A stretch of DNA of 40,605 nucleotides from a virus: IMG/VR virus record IMGVR_UViG_3300044731_000338, positions 1-40,605 of that record; one strand, 5' to 3'. Positions within the stretch are counted from its first letter, which is position 1, and each line of letters opens with the position of its first letter. The notes below the pieces were generated by a model. It made no database searches. It was not told the origin of the DNA and saw only the letters and a program-made list of their open reading frames with translations. Shown piece after piece: positions 11,602-21,100 of this stretch. A program made the position numbers and the translations under genes.

Positions 11602-11903
11602 GCTAACCCCGTTTTCTTTGCCACGAACATGCAGAGCAGTCCGATAGCCCCCCAGGTCGCTCGGTCCATCCAAACGCTCACACGCTTGTTTGCAGGGACG
11701 TAAGCCTCTAGGGATGAGACTCGCTGTTCGACGCGCTCTAGAGCCTGGAAAGCCCGTTCCTGAGCCGCTGCTGCTTGAGTTTGGCGCTCTTCAATCAGAG
11801 CCAGTTTCGTAATCGCCGCCGTCAGGTCTTTCAGAACAGATTTCATTTCCCCCACATCTTCGTGGAGAACCTGCAATTTGTGAGAAAGCAAATCTTCTGA
11901 CAT
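11598..11903 (-). CDS. XhlA-like lysis-cassette membrane protein
   Basis: This 101-residue protein has a long coiled-coil region (residues about 5-75, with ALIEERQTQAAAAQERAFQ) and a C-terminal membrane segment WGAIGLLCMFVAKKTG. This is the shape of XhlA/hemolysin-type accessory lysis proteins, which sit between tail-fiber and holin genes. It may assist holin function or act as a spanin-like factor; no lipoprotein signal is visible. ATG 11903 is chosen since the upstream extension is unlike the family. ATGA overlap with the holin. Confidence 0.6.
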   Translation of the reverse strand: MSEDLLSHKLQVLHEDVGEMKSVLKDLTAAITKLALIEERQTQAAAAQERAFQALERVEQRVSSLEAYVPANKRVSVWMDRATWGAIGLLCMFVAKKTGLA

Positions 11904-11904
11904 A

Positions 11905-12216
11905 TCACGCCCACATACGTACAGGGTTTTTGGGGAAGACTTGGAATGGCTCCAATTCCGGCACAGGCTCAGTATGCCGCACATTGACATGCCAACCATC
12001 AATCGGATCCATTTCAGGCACCGCATCTCCGCTGCTATCCTCAGCAGGCAGCACGTTGCCCGTGGGCTTGTAGATGGTGCCGATAACATCCACCGCCGCG
12101 TACTTGGGCACCAAGACCGTCTCGACCACGTCGCCCTGGACGCTGGTCTGCTCGGTAAACAGCACCTCGTTGGCCTCGGCTTCGTCGGTGAATTTCAGGA
12201 AGTAGTCCGTGTACAT
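11905..12216 (-). CDS. Conserved protein downstream of tail fibers
   Basis: This 103-residue protein starts MYTDYFLKFTDEAEANEVLF and continues with KYAAVDVIGTIYKPTG and DGWHVNVRHTEP. It matches a small protein often placed just after the fiber genes in betaproteobacterial phages, perhaps a fiber-assembly factor. I prefer ATG 12216, with GAGG at a proper distance, to ATG 12255, which only shares an ATGA overlap with the homing endonuclease. This suggests the nuclease was inserted upstream of a pre-existing gene. GC content is higher than in the late operon average. Confidence 0.65.
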   Translation of the reverse strand: MYTDYFLKFTDEAEANEVLFTEQTSVQGDVVETVLVPKYAAVDVIGTIYKPTGNVLPAEDSSGDAVPEMDPIDGWHVNVRHTEPVPELEPFQVFPKNPVRMWA

Positions 12217-12251
12217 GGGCACCTCGTTGAATGGGTCGAAGGGGTCGGGGG

Positions 12252-12878
12252 TCATGTTGTGATGGCCTGAATGTGTGACGGCAAGTCGCCTCTGCGGCGC
12301 ATTCCAAGCACTTGCGACGGGTGAATACCTAACGCCCGAGCCACATCAGCTTGGATCATTCGTTCATCACCAACCTGATACCAGACATTTGTGCGCTGGT
12401 TGCGGGCTTGTTCCGAAACTGACGCCCAACGGCAGTTTTCAGGGCTGTAGTCTGCGTTGACATCAATGCGGTCAAGCGTATATCCGTCTGGGCGCTCCCT
12501 CATGTCCGCAAAGAAGTTCTCAAACGAATCACGCCACCTGTCGCACACCTTGATGCCGCGTGCGCCGTAGGCATAGAAGCGATTGTTGTCCTCGTTGTAA
12601 CACCTGTCTTTCATAGTGCGCCACGAACGGTATGCGCCAGTTAGGTCATTACATGAAGCCGCGCCATGTTTGTAATTGACCTTTGCGATTTTTTCGTCCC
12701 GAAGGCAGCCGCATGACGTTGTATTGCCTGTCTGAAGATCAGAACCGTTCAAGGTAACTTCTTTGCCGCACTCACAAGCGCAGACAAAGAGCGTCCGTCC
12801 TTTAAGTGGAACAATCCTGCTCTTGACCGTCAAACGGCCAAACAAGCGCCCAGTAAGATCGATGCGTGGTTTTGCCAT
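12252..12878 (-). CDS. Homing endonuclease, HNH-like, free-standing
   Basis: This 208-residue protein contains an N-terminal zinc-finger-like part (CACECGKEVT, SCGCLRDE), the conserved YRSWRTMKDRCYN, YAYGARGIKVCDRW, and the core YTLDRIDVNADYSPENCRWA. The C-terminal helix-turn-helix (MIQADVARALGIHPSQVLGM) is probably for DNA recognition. Such genes are mobile: the enzyme cuts cognate DNA without the gene so that repair copies it. It sits between the fiber genes and a small conserved gene in the late operon. Confidence 0.85.
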   Translation of the reverse strand: MAKPRIDLTGRLFGRLTVKSRIVPLKGRTLFVCACECGKEVTLNGSDLQTGNTTSCGCLRDEKIAKVNYKHGAASCNDLTGAYRSWRTMKDRCYNEDNNRFYAYGARGIKVCDRWRDSFENFFADMRERPDGYTLDRIDVNADYSPENCRWASVSEQARNQRTNVWYQVGDERMIQADVARALGIHPSQVLGMRRRGDLPSHIQAITT

Positions 12879-12880
12879 GA

Positions 12881-14095
12881 CTAGCTCGTTATGCTGACCA
12901 ATTCGGCATTGCTCAGACGGCGGGGGTAGTAGGTGATGCGGCGGAGGTAGCCGTTAAGGTTGTTGCCAGCAACGCGTTCACCCAATCGCAGGCGATCTAC
13001 TGTTGGAATTGTCCCGAGGGTGTCAGTTGCTACTGTTCCACCATTGGTTGATACAGCAAAATCGTTGACTTTGTAAGCGCCTGCCGTGCGGCGATTTACT
13101 GCCGCATTGCTGGGGTATAATGCCGCTTGAGAAGCGCCTCCCGCATTTACTTCAAAAGATGCCAAACTGGCTGTTACATAGCCAATTTGCATTGCGTTGT
13201 TTACGGTCCCATCAGTAAATGCCGCAGTAATCGGAAACGAAATTGCCGGCACGGTGTAAGCGATAGCAACATCTGCAAACAAAGTCCCCTCTGTCGCGTT
13301 ATACCAAGGGCTCAGCGTATTCACTGAAGCCAAATCAACTGCACGGGTCAGCGCGGTGGTGGTGGTGGGGATGACGGAGGTGGCAAACGCACCGAGTTCT
13401 AGCTGGGGCAGGCCGATGCGCAGGGTGATGTCGATGGCGACGCCGGAGGAAAACGAAACAGACACCCCTGGCTGTAAGTTCGCAGTCGTCGCATCAGCAA
13501 GCGTGATCGTGCTTGAAAACCTTTGCAGCGTTGACGTCAGCGAGGCCTTGTTGTCACCGCTGGTGCCGCTGTCAGCAGACGCAGCGCCACCGCTTGTGCG
13601 GCCCGTCAGTCGCACAGCGTTGATTGCCGTGATGTTGGTTATGCTTCCAGCCACAAGCGCCGTGTAAGTGCTCCCGGTCCATGTCTGACCAGAGGACGCC
13701 GAAATACCGCCTGTTGATGGTTCACATGCGTATACGACGCCGGTTGTGGACGTTGTGCCCGAAAGCTGGATGTCCACGTAAGTGATGCCATTGGTTGTGC
13801 CAGTACCAACCACGGTCTGTGTCAACGTACCAAGCCCTGCACCAGTGACAACCCAGTTCGTAGGCAACGTCCCCGGCGTCCCAGCCACCGCACCCACCAT
13901 CGTGTTATTGCGGATGGAATTGGTGCGGGACTCCTCAATCAGCAGCCCCTGAGCCGCCAGCGTGCTGGGGTCGTAGTCGAAGCGTGGGGCGTCAACGGCT
14001 GCTGATGTCAGCACACCAGCCGAGTTGAAGAACGTTGCCGTGCTGGCACGGGTGAAGGTGATGATGTCGGAGAAGTTTTTCGTGACGAGTGCCAT
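12881..14095 (-). CDS. Tail fiber/receptor-binding paralog 1
   Basis: This 404-residue protein starts MALVTKNFSDIITFTRASTA, then FDYDPSTLAAQGLLIEESRTN and a long Ser/Thr/Gly beta-rich middle. It ends with YLRRITYYPRRLSNAELVSI. The FTRAST...LIEESRTN block and the YYPRRLSN end are hallmarks of phage virion proteins with a concanavalin-like beta-sandwich. It is paralogous to the gene just upstream: the ends are alike and the middle differs. A receptor-binding or adhesin role is inferred. Confidence 0.75.
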   Translation of the reverse strand: MALVTKNFSDIITFTRASTATFFNSAGVLTSAAVDAPRFDYDPSTLAAQGLLIEESRTNSIRNNTMVGAVAGTPGTLPTNWVVTGAGLGTLTQTVVGTGTTNGITYVDIQLSGTTSTTGVVYACEPSTGGISASSGQTWTGSTYTALVAGSITNITAINAVRLTGRTSGGAASADSGTSGDNKASLTSTLQRFSSTITLADATTANLQPGVSVSFSSGVAIDITLRIGLPQLELGAFATSVIPTTTTALTRAVDLASVNTLSPWYNATEGTLFADVAIAYTVPAISFPITAAFTDGTVNNAMQIGYVTASLASFEVNAGGASQAALYPSNAAVNRRTAGAYKVNDFAVSTNGGTVATDTLGTIPTVDRLRLGERVAGNNLNGYLRRITYYPRRLSNAELVSITS

Positions 14096-14107
14096 GATGT
14101 TTCCTCG

Positions 14108-15274
14108 TCAGGTGGTGATGGCCTGGAGATCAGCGTTACTGAGCCTCCGAGGGTAGTAGGTAAACCGCCTGAACCACCCATTCAGTGCAAAACCATCAGT
14201 ACCCGTAAATCCAAGGTTTACATCTGTGATTGTGGGCATTGGGCTAAATGATGTTTGCGTGGCTACAGCCTGACCACCACCAGACAGAGCGCAGTCATTA
14301 ACTTTTACACCTAAAGCCACTTTTATTATTTGACCTTCTGTCAGTGCTGGTGATGGTGTTATGGCTATGTCTTTAGTCGCTCCGTCGCGCAACACAGCGA
14401 CGTATTGATTGGTGCCGCTTTTTCTTATCCTGTAGCCAACGCCAGCAGCGCCTGAAAAAGTCACAGGGGTCTGCGTTACATTCAATCTGGCAGTGAACTC
14501 CGCATACAACGTCCCAGCACTCGCGTTATACCAAGGCGACAACGTATTCACCGACGCCACATCAGCAGAGCGCGTGAGGGCTGTGGTCGTGGTGGGGATG
14601 TAGCTGGTGGGGAAGGCTCCGGCTTCGACCTGAGCGCCCCAGAGGAAGATGCTGCTGTTGATTGATGACGAACTGTTGTCTGTGTTGGTGGCAAAGATAT
14701 TTACCCCAAGCGTTGTGATCGTGGTTGTCGTCACTGTCAAAATACAGCGATACCAACCATTGCTTATTGCTTGGATTGACTTAGCACTGAACAGGACGTT
14801 TCCAGAGCCCGCGCTGTTTGTGCCTGTTACGCCTGTGTTTAGGTCAAACCAACAATTTACCAATCCACCAACCTCAAACCGTAAAAAGTTAGAGGCATTC
14901 TTCTTTCCAAACACCGACACAGTTATTGTCGATCCCGCGGTGAATGATTGCGAGGTTTGAGATGTTGTCGCCCCAGCAACATTAATCAGCAGCGTGTCGC
15001 CGTTTGTTCCGCCGTCAGGCGATGCGGTGGAATTTGCGGTAATGGTGACGTTTGTTTGTGTCCACGTTGTCGTGAAGTCCGCGCTCTGCAACAGCAGATT
15101 CGTCCTCGACTCCTCAATCAAAATGCCTCTTCCAATATACGTTGACGGGTCGTAGTCGAATCTTACTTCGTTAGTCGCCGCTGTCGTCAAAATGCCATTA
15201 GCCGCAAAATACGTTGCCGTACTCGCACGGGTAAACGTGATGAGATTTGAGAACGATTTTGCTATCAGAGGCAT
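14108..15274 (-). CDS. Tail fiber/receptor-binding paralog 2
   Basis: This 388-residue protein shares the FTRASTATYF, FDYDPST, LIEESRTN and RFTYYPRRLSNADL blocks with the gene at 12881-14095, as well as TTTTALTR and ASVNTLSPWYNA near the C-terminal third. The central region is unrelated at sequence level (WTQTNVTITANST and a lectin-like beta stretch). The pair looks like a tandem duplication that kept particle-attachment and end modules and diversified the surface. Its stop is separated from paralog 1 by 12 nt. Confidence 0.75.
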   Translation of the reverse strand: MPLIAKSFSNLITFTRASTATYFAANGILTTAATNEVRFDYDPSTYIGRGILIEESRTNLLLQSADFTTTWTQTNVTITANSTASPDGGTNGDTLLINVAGATTSQTSQSFTAGSTITVSVFGKKNASNFLRFEVGGLVNCWFDLNTGVTGTNSAGSGNVLFSAKSIQAISNGWYRCILTVTTTTITTLGVNIFATNTDNSSSSINSSIFLWGAQVEAGAFPTSYIPTTTTALTRSADVASVNTLSPWYNASAGTLYAEFTARLNVTQTPVTFSGAAGVGYRIRKSGTNQYVAVLRDGATKDIAITPSPALTEGQIIKVALGVKVNDCALSGGGQAVATQTSFSPMPTITDVNLGFTGTDGFALNGWFRRFTYYPRRLSNADLQAITT

Positions 15275-15275
15275 A

Positions 15276-15533
15276 TTACACCTGTACCAAGAACAAACCT
15301 TGTTCTGTCGGAAGTTCCCATCTTTGATAACTCAAATTGATGAAATCTAGATTCAACGCAACACCAGTGGCGTATGAGTTATCCATGTTGGAAAACTCAA
15401 GCACTAAAGTTCTATCAACAGATGGTCCGAGGATTGGATCGGCTTCAGACACCAATCCAGTAATTCCAACCGTTGCAACCGGATTGGTTACAACAGGCTG
15501 AACAGTTGGTCGAACTGCTGCTTTGACCAGCAT
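15276..15533 (-). CDS. Small tail-associated protein
   Basis: This 85-residue protein has a beta-type sequence (PTVQPVVTNPVATVGITGLV, then VDRTLVLEFSN). It lies between two fiber genes and starts one base after the stop of its upstream neighbour. No family is recognised; a structural role in the tail fiber complex is inferred from position only. There is no strong ribosome site, so translation is probably coupled. Confidence 0.55.
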   Translation of the reverse strand: MLVKAAVRPTVQPVVTNPVATVGITGLVSEADPILGPSVDRTLVLEFSNMDNSYATGVALNLDFINLSYQRWELPTEQGLFLVQV

Positions 15534-15534
15534 A

Positions 15535-15819
15535 TCAAGACTCGGTAAAGACGCCTACGTTCACACCACCAGAAGTAATATCTGGTCGAGCAACAAAGAA
15601 AGTCCCAGGACTAGTCAACGAAAGCGAAGGGACTTCAGCGCTCAAGGTTGCTACCTTCACGCTTGCGCTCGGAGTCTTCTGATACAGCGTAAAGCTAAAT
15701 GCAGAAGGAATCGTTGAAGCAGAGAACATAGCCACCGTGAATGCCGTGTACTGAGGAACAACGATGTCCACAGAATTTGCAGCACTTTGACCAGCAGCAA
15801 GAATAGTCGTTTGAGGCAT
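15535..15819 (-). CDS. Small tail-associated protein
   Basis: This 94-residue protein, MPQTTILAAGQSAANSVDIV, is rich in Ser, Thr, Val and Ala and probably all beta. A good ribosome site (AAGGAAAG) precedes the ATG at 15819. The chain resembles small virion proteins that decorate fibers. It is coupled to the 85-residue protein downstream. No functional motif is seen. Confidence 0.6.
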   Translation of the reverse strand: MPQTTILAAGQSAANSVDIVVPQYTAFTVAMFSASTIPSAFSFTLYQKTPSASVKVATLSAEVPSLSLTSPGTFFVARPDITSGGVNVGVFTES

Positions 15820-15828
15820 TTTCTTTCC

Positions 15829-17295
15829 TTACACCGTCGCTTTGATGACGACAAATCCTAAAGTGATTGATTGCGCCAAAGGAGCGCCACTGACGTTTTC
15901 AATGCAAATTCCACAAGAACCCGCAGAAACACTGTCGGTCCACACATGATACGAGGAATCACCGCCACCAGATTTTCTGTTCACTACAACAACATCGTTG
16001 GCTTCAATCGATGTGTTGTTAAGTATAAACCTAGCAATCGCTCCAACCAAGAGATTTGAGGCATTCACTACAACCTGACCGCTTGGGGCATTGAGCGTTA
16101 CGGCAGTCGTCTTGCTGGTAGCTTGAGTGACAGTCCCACCAACAGAATAGCCTGTCTTGGCTAGGAAGTAACTCTGGTTCTGCCACAGAGTCCCGTTGTA
16201 GATCAGAATCTGACCAGATGTCGGAGCAGTGATCTGGACATCGTGAATCTCATCTAGCTCATATCCGTTCTGGGCGCGGACATAGATTTGGCCGTTGCCA
16301 GCGTTAGCCCTCTCGACCACACCAAGATAGACAAGATGGTTAGGCGCAGCAGGCTTAACTCTTGTCAGAGAACCTGGGCTAGAGCCGAGATATAGGGTGT
16401 CGCCTTCAGCGTAAGCACCGGTATTGACTCCTTCCAAGACACCTTGACACATCACAAAGCCAGCCTGATTGGCAGGAATGTTCTCGGCGGCAAGACCCAA
16501 TGTCTTGGCAGAGGTCGGGTCTCCAGTGTTGTTGGCTAGTTTTACTGAAGCCTTGTTGCCTTGAGCCTGGAAGAGATAGACCGCTTGTCCCTTACCGATT
16601 GTGGTGGACTCAGCGTTGACCACATACGCAAGAAGACTCTGGCCGATCTGGCTGGTTACGTTGCCACCAACCATGCCCATCTGAGCGGTTCCCGTGGCTC
16701 CATTCCAGTAGAGTCTGCCAACAGCGTTAGCGACAGTCGCTCCAGTGTCTAGGTCGTAGTAGTCCGCAGTCCCTACACCACCAGTAACCCCCAGGAGAGA
16801 GGTGATGTCAGTGTTCGCTCCAGAAGCAGCAGCACCGAGGTTAGTCCTTGCTCCAGAAGATGTAGTCGCTCCAGTGCCACCTTCAGAGACTTGAACCTGA
16901 TCACCCGTGAGCGAGAAGGCTCCTGTAGCACTCAGCGTAGCTACAGCGACAGACCCGCCAGTGATCGCAACCGAGTTAGCCGCCTGGAGAGACAGACTTC
17001 CCAGACCTAGATTCGTCCTGGCAGTAGCCGCGTCTGTCGCACCAGTACCGCCCAAAGCAATAGGCACCGTGTTCAGCGAGATCACCGATCCCGTGATGTT
17101 GATCGGAGACGTACCAGAATAGACCGAATAGCCCACAGGACCGAGCGTTTGGGTCGTCCCGTCTGAGTAGGTCACCACCCAGTTGATATTCGCTCCTGAG
17201 CCCGTTTGAGCGATGTTGCTGACCCCTCGGCCTGCAACACCCCGATCTATCGTTACGGACACATCCTGTCCGCTGACGGTCACTTCGTAACTCAT
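15829..17295 (-). CDS. Tail fiber protein with GGTGATDAATARTNLG repeats
   Basis: This 488-residue fiber has a short N-terminal domain (EVTVSGQDVSVTIDRG). It then has two phage fiber repeats, IALGGTGATDAATARTNLGL and VSEGGTGATTSSGARTNLGA. A long beta-rich shaft and a C-terminal domain with GGGDSSYHVWTDSVSAGSCG follow. The GGTGA...RTNLG repeat is a recognised fiber motif. It probably attaches near the J-like tip and contributes to host binding. It overlaps its neighbour at 17292 by 4 nt. Confidence 0.85.
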   Translation of the reverse strand: MSYEVTVSGQDVSVTIDRGVAGRGVSNIAQTGSGANINWVVTYSDGTTQTLGPVGYSVYSGTSPINITGSVISLNTVPIALGGTGATDAATARTNLGLGSLSLQAANSVAITGGSVAVATLSATGAFSLTGDQVQVSEGGTGATTSSGARTNLGAAASGANTDITSLLGVTGGVGTADYYDLDTGATVANAVGRLYWNGATGTAQMGMVGGNVTSQIGQSLLAYVVNAESTTIGKGQAVYLFQAQGNKASVKLANNTGDPTSAKTLGLAAENIPANQAGFVMCQGVLEGVNTGAYAEGDTLYLGSSPGSLTRVKPAAPNHLVYLGVVERANAGNGQIYVRAQNGYELDEIHDVQITAPTSGQILIYNGTLWQNQSYFLAKTGYSVGGTVTQATSKTTAVTLNAPSGQVVVNASNLLVGAIARFILNNTSIEANDVVVVNRKSGGGDSSYHVWTDSVSAGSCGICIENVSGAPLAQSITLGFVVIKATV

Positions 17296-17768
17296 GTGTT
17301 CACCACCCCGTCAGAACGTACAAGGAACATCAGGAAGATGATCACATCCTCCGCAGGGCTTGTGCCAGCAGGAAAACTGATCTTGATCCTGCCTGTGAAA
17401 CAAGCAGGGTTCTGGTCGTTGATCTCGAGATCAGGATCACCAACCAGCACCCAGGTTGTGTCGTCAATGGCAACCGTGAACGTGCCAGCCGCATCCACGC
17501 GGTTAGAGATCGTCAGGTTGATTGGAGTCGGAGTCGGCGTGTAGTCGCTCAGATCAAACGACAGACCCCTACGGGTATCCTGAAGGTTTGAGACGACTCG
17601 ACGAACGATCTGAGCGTCAATCGTGCAACCAGTGAGATTGGTTGCAGTGCCAGCGTTCTTAATTGACAGATTCCAGTAAATCTTTTGCTGGTAAACCAAC
17701 TCAGAAGACAGAATCTGATTGTTGAACCCTGAGACTTGGTTCAGGGTGTTCTGGGAGAAAACTGCCAT
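17292..17768 (-). CDS. Tail protein, baseplate/tip type
   Basis: This 158-residue protein starts MAVFSQNTLNQVSGFNNQIL and has the pattern WNLSIKNAGTATNLTGCTID, with a beta-rich domain and a C-terminal hydrophobic segment VIIFLMFLVR. It resembles the N-terminal strand-swapped domains of baseplate proteins, but that is not certain. ATG 17768 is chosen as GGAG is 7 nt upstream; a GTG at 17792 would lengthen it by eight residues. It sits between the J-like gene and the fibers. Confidence 0.6.
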   Translation of the reverse strand: MAVFSQNTLNQVSGFNNQILSSELVYQQKIYWNLSIKNAGTATNLTGCTIDAQIVRRVVSNLQDTRRGLSFDLSDYTPTPTPINLTISNRVDAAGTFTVAIDDTTWVLVGDPDLEINDQNPACFTGRIKISFPAGTSPAEDVIIFLMFLVRSDGVVNT

Positions 17769-17826
17769 CCCGGTACTCCGGTTAACCGCCACCTACAGAC
17801 TTGCAGGCCAGCGAGGCTAATTGATT

Positions 17827-18159
17827 CTATTGCCTTGATCTGATCAAGTCAACGAAGTGCCAAAGGTCTTCTTGTCGGAAGACTCCAACAGGCTTGTTAG
17901 GTGCCCATGATGGATTAGCGCTCATCAACTCTGTGTAGTCTAGTTGATCTGCTTTGATCACTTCGCCTGTCATGGAGTTTGTTTGCCCAGGCGTATCACA
18001 GATGACATAGGGCTCATAAGTCTGCGATGGAAATGGTTGGAAGACTCCATCAACAACTTGTCCTTTACCGACCAAAAGCCTGACAAATGAATTGATGTTG
18101 TGCTCAAAAGAAATGATGTCTTCAGTGACTGTTTGCTCTGGAATGGTTTGTGTTCTCAT
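17827..18159 (-). CDS. Small tail-module protein
   Basis: This is a 110-residue protein with mixed helix and strand, no signal peptide, and a proline-rich middle (QPFPSQTYEPYVI). The end WAPNKPVGVFRQEDLWHFVD is aromatic. It is separated from its neighbours by short gaps in the tail-fiber region. I find no known family. A role in fiber assembly or as a virion component is position-based inference. Confidence 0.55.
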   Translation of the reverse strand: MRTQTIPEQTVTEDIISFEHNINSFVRLLVGKGQVVDGVFQPFPSQTYEPYVICDTPGQTNSMTGEVIKADQLDYTELMSANPSWAPNKPVGVFRQEDLWHFVDLIRSRQ

Positions 18160-18168
18160 GTTGTCCTC

Positions 18169-21100
18169 TTAAACGTAACCAGGGAACCACACAACGGCCC
18201 CACTGTTTGTACTTACTTTAATCCAGGCCGCACGATTGTTTGGATCAGTTGGAGCGGTATTGTTGTTTACATAATAAAGATATTCGCTATTAGTAGTTCC
18301 TGATGCAATTTCCACAAATGCCGACGCGTGTTTTCCATCCAACTGATCTGCGTTTAGGTTAGTGACCAATGTTGTATTGGTCATCGTCATTGGGCCTTCA
18401 ACAGAAAGCGCAGTACCTGAACCCGTGTTTTTAGCTACAACTCCAATTGCGGTAGATGTTGTTGCTATACCCTGAACACCAACACTTGCTCCAGAGCTAT
18501 TTGTGTATCCATAAACACCAAAACTTACACCAGTTGTTTTGGATTGACCTAGCACACCAATGTCAGCAGTCCCAGTTGCGTTGGCTTTTAATGCCATACT
18601 CAACGCAAACGCTGTGCTTGTATTGCCTGTAAATTCTCCCGCGCCGTTACAGTAGACATTTCCTGTAACAGTCATGGCCGATCCATCCCAAGTCAAAGAC
18701 TGAGTTGATGAACCGATTGAGAACTTATAAGCAGCACCTGAATAACCAAGGAAAAAGCCAGTTCCTGTGTTGTATGCGGTCTGGCCGCCCTTGATGTGGC
18801 CTGACGTATTAATAGTCAGAGCATCTTGAACCGTCAAAGCTCCGGTGTTCACCGTGATGGCAGAAAGCGATCCAACCTTCAGAGTAGACAGGTAAGGCAC
18901 ATTCCAAACCGTGTTTCCTGTTGTTGGATCATATACACCATCACTTTGATAAACAGATTGACCAGCAATAATAGTCGGCGCAGTCGCAACCCAGTTTTGA
19001 TTTACACCACCAATAGTCGCGCCCCAAGAACCAGCAGGGGGGAAACTTGTGCTACCAGATGTTGTTATCGTGGTTGGTGTTGAATTGAGACTTGTAAGAT
19101 CAGTTGAGGTATAGCAAATACGAGAAGATGCGCCGTTAGTACCTGCATCACTAAATACAAATTGAAGCTGGGCTGTTGCGGCTTGAATAACACTACCAGA
19201 CAAATCTTTATATCGAACAGGAACAGTTAAAACCGCAGGGGAACTTGTCATCGATGACGGTATTCCCCATTCCGCATATGTACCGCCATCAGTAATAGAA
19301 CCTAGAGTTAAACCACCAGTGGTTGTTATGTCTGCGTTGCCCGTAGTTGAACTAGCACCAATTCTCCAAGAATTATTTACAAATGATCCAGCCGAATCTG
19401 TTTGTGCAGTGACGAAATTTACTGCGCCACCAGCATTTGAACCATAAAGCCTTGTAATTATTCCAGTAAAAGTTGGAGTTACGCCAGACCTTGGGACTTG
19501 AATTGCCGCAGGAGCAAAGGAAGTAACAAAAGAAGTCGCCGCTAAAGTTGCCCAAGAAAAAGCAGAAGATATGGTGGACAACTCTGATGACCCATACTCA
19601 TTAGATACGCTAAAAGCAAAATAATATGTATCAGTTCCTAAAATTACATCAGTAAATTTAATAGACGCACTAGGAGTAAATGGCTCAGAGTTGGGTGATA
19701 CTTGAGTAGCCCAGATTTTCCAATCTGCTTGAGATGGAGAAACAACTGTTGTATAAAAAAGGCTAATTGAAGTTACTCGCCCAGATGAAGGGAGTTGGCA
19801 AGAAACACTAAATGTTGGAGGATTGTCTGCTGGAAGCTGATCTGAAAATGTAGGAGAAGAAAGAGAGGGAAAATAATAAACGCTTGCCATTAAAGAATTG
19901 GATGCAGGCGCAAATTGAGCAACACTTCCATCGTCATAGACGCTTGCGTTGTATTCTGCGGCTTCTAGTCTTGCTCCAAGGTTGCCATCAGGAAGAGAGG
20001 CTTCTTGTACCTTGGTGACTCGGAAAAGTTTTGCTGACCAACCGTAGTCTGCATTTGTTACGGATATCACATCTCCCGCGTCTACTTGAATACCTGTGTA
20101 AGCAGTAGAGAAAGAAACAATCAGGTCTTCTCGAGCCTGCTCAAGAATACGGTTAGCCAGATAACTAGCTTGTACTGAGTCATTAACCAGATCAAAGCTG
20201 GTTGAGTATTTGTTTACTGGCTCATTAGGATAGAGAAGCCCAGCGGGCGTCTGGAGGAAGACGTACTCGGGTTGGTCTTTGTTGTCCTTGAATGGGAATG
20301 AAACTTCGATCTGGTTAATAGAAGACGCCAGATCAACAACAGAGACTTTGATTTCTCCAATAATATTGGAGTCATTAAAAGCAAAACTTGTCGATTCTGC
20401 CTTGTTGATTACTGGTGCCCACTGACCAGTAGAGGCTTGGTAAGACAACCAAGAGTCACACGCTGTCAGAATGTTGTCTACGTTTTCTAGGACCGATCTT
20501 CCGGTGTCAATGACTCCGTTGATTCGATACCTAGCTTGAGTAGAAGAGCCACCACCAGAGGGAGTATAGGTGATCGTGGCGTCCGAGTAAGTGTTTAGAG
20601 CGTTGCAGGCAGTCGTATTGACTGAAGCCGCAGGAACAGCTCCACCATAGGTCGTAGAGGTCAGGTAGTCATAAAGCGCATCCCCAGGCTTTGCAACACC
20701 AGTTCCGTTCAGTGCGTGTTTGACCTTGAAGGTGACAGGCTGGAGAGAGGTCGTCCCAGCATCCCGGTTATAGATGAGTTTGACGATGGCAAACGCCAGA
20801 CCATTCATCTGCCGAGTGCCGGTCCAACGTAGGCCAGCAGCAATGTCACTGCCCCCCATGAACGTGGACGGGGAGGTGCCTGTAACGTTGGTGATGGTGC
20901 CAGCAGCAGTCGAGGTGTAGAGATTGATGTAGAGGTTTCCAGAAACCTTGGTGTCTACATTTCCATCACCATCAGTCAGGGATATAACTTTAGTTGGATC
21001 AGTACCATCAAAAGCGACAAGCCGATCACCGTAGTAGAACTTGGTCCGATCATAAGTGAACTGTCCGTTCGGCGAGATATTGGAAATCGCCAGGACGTAG

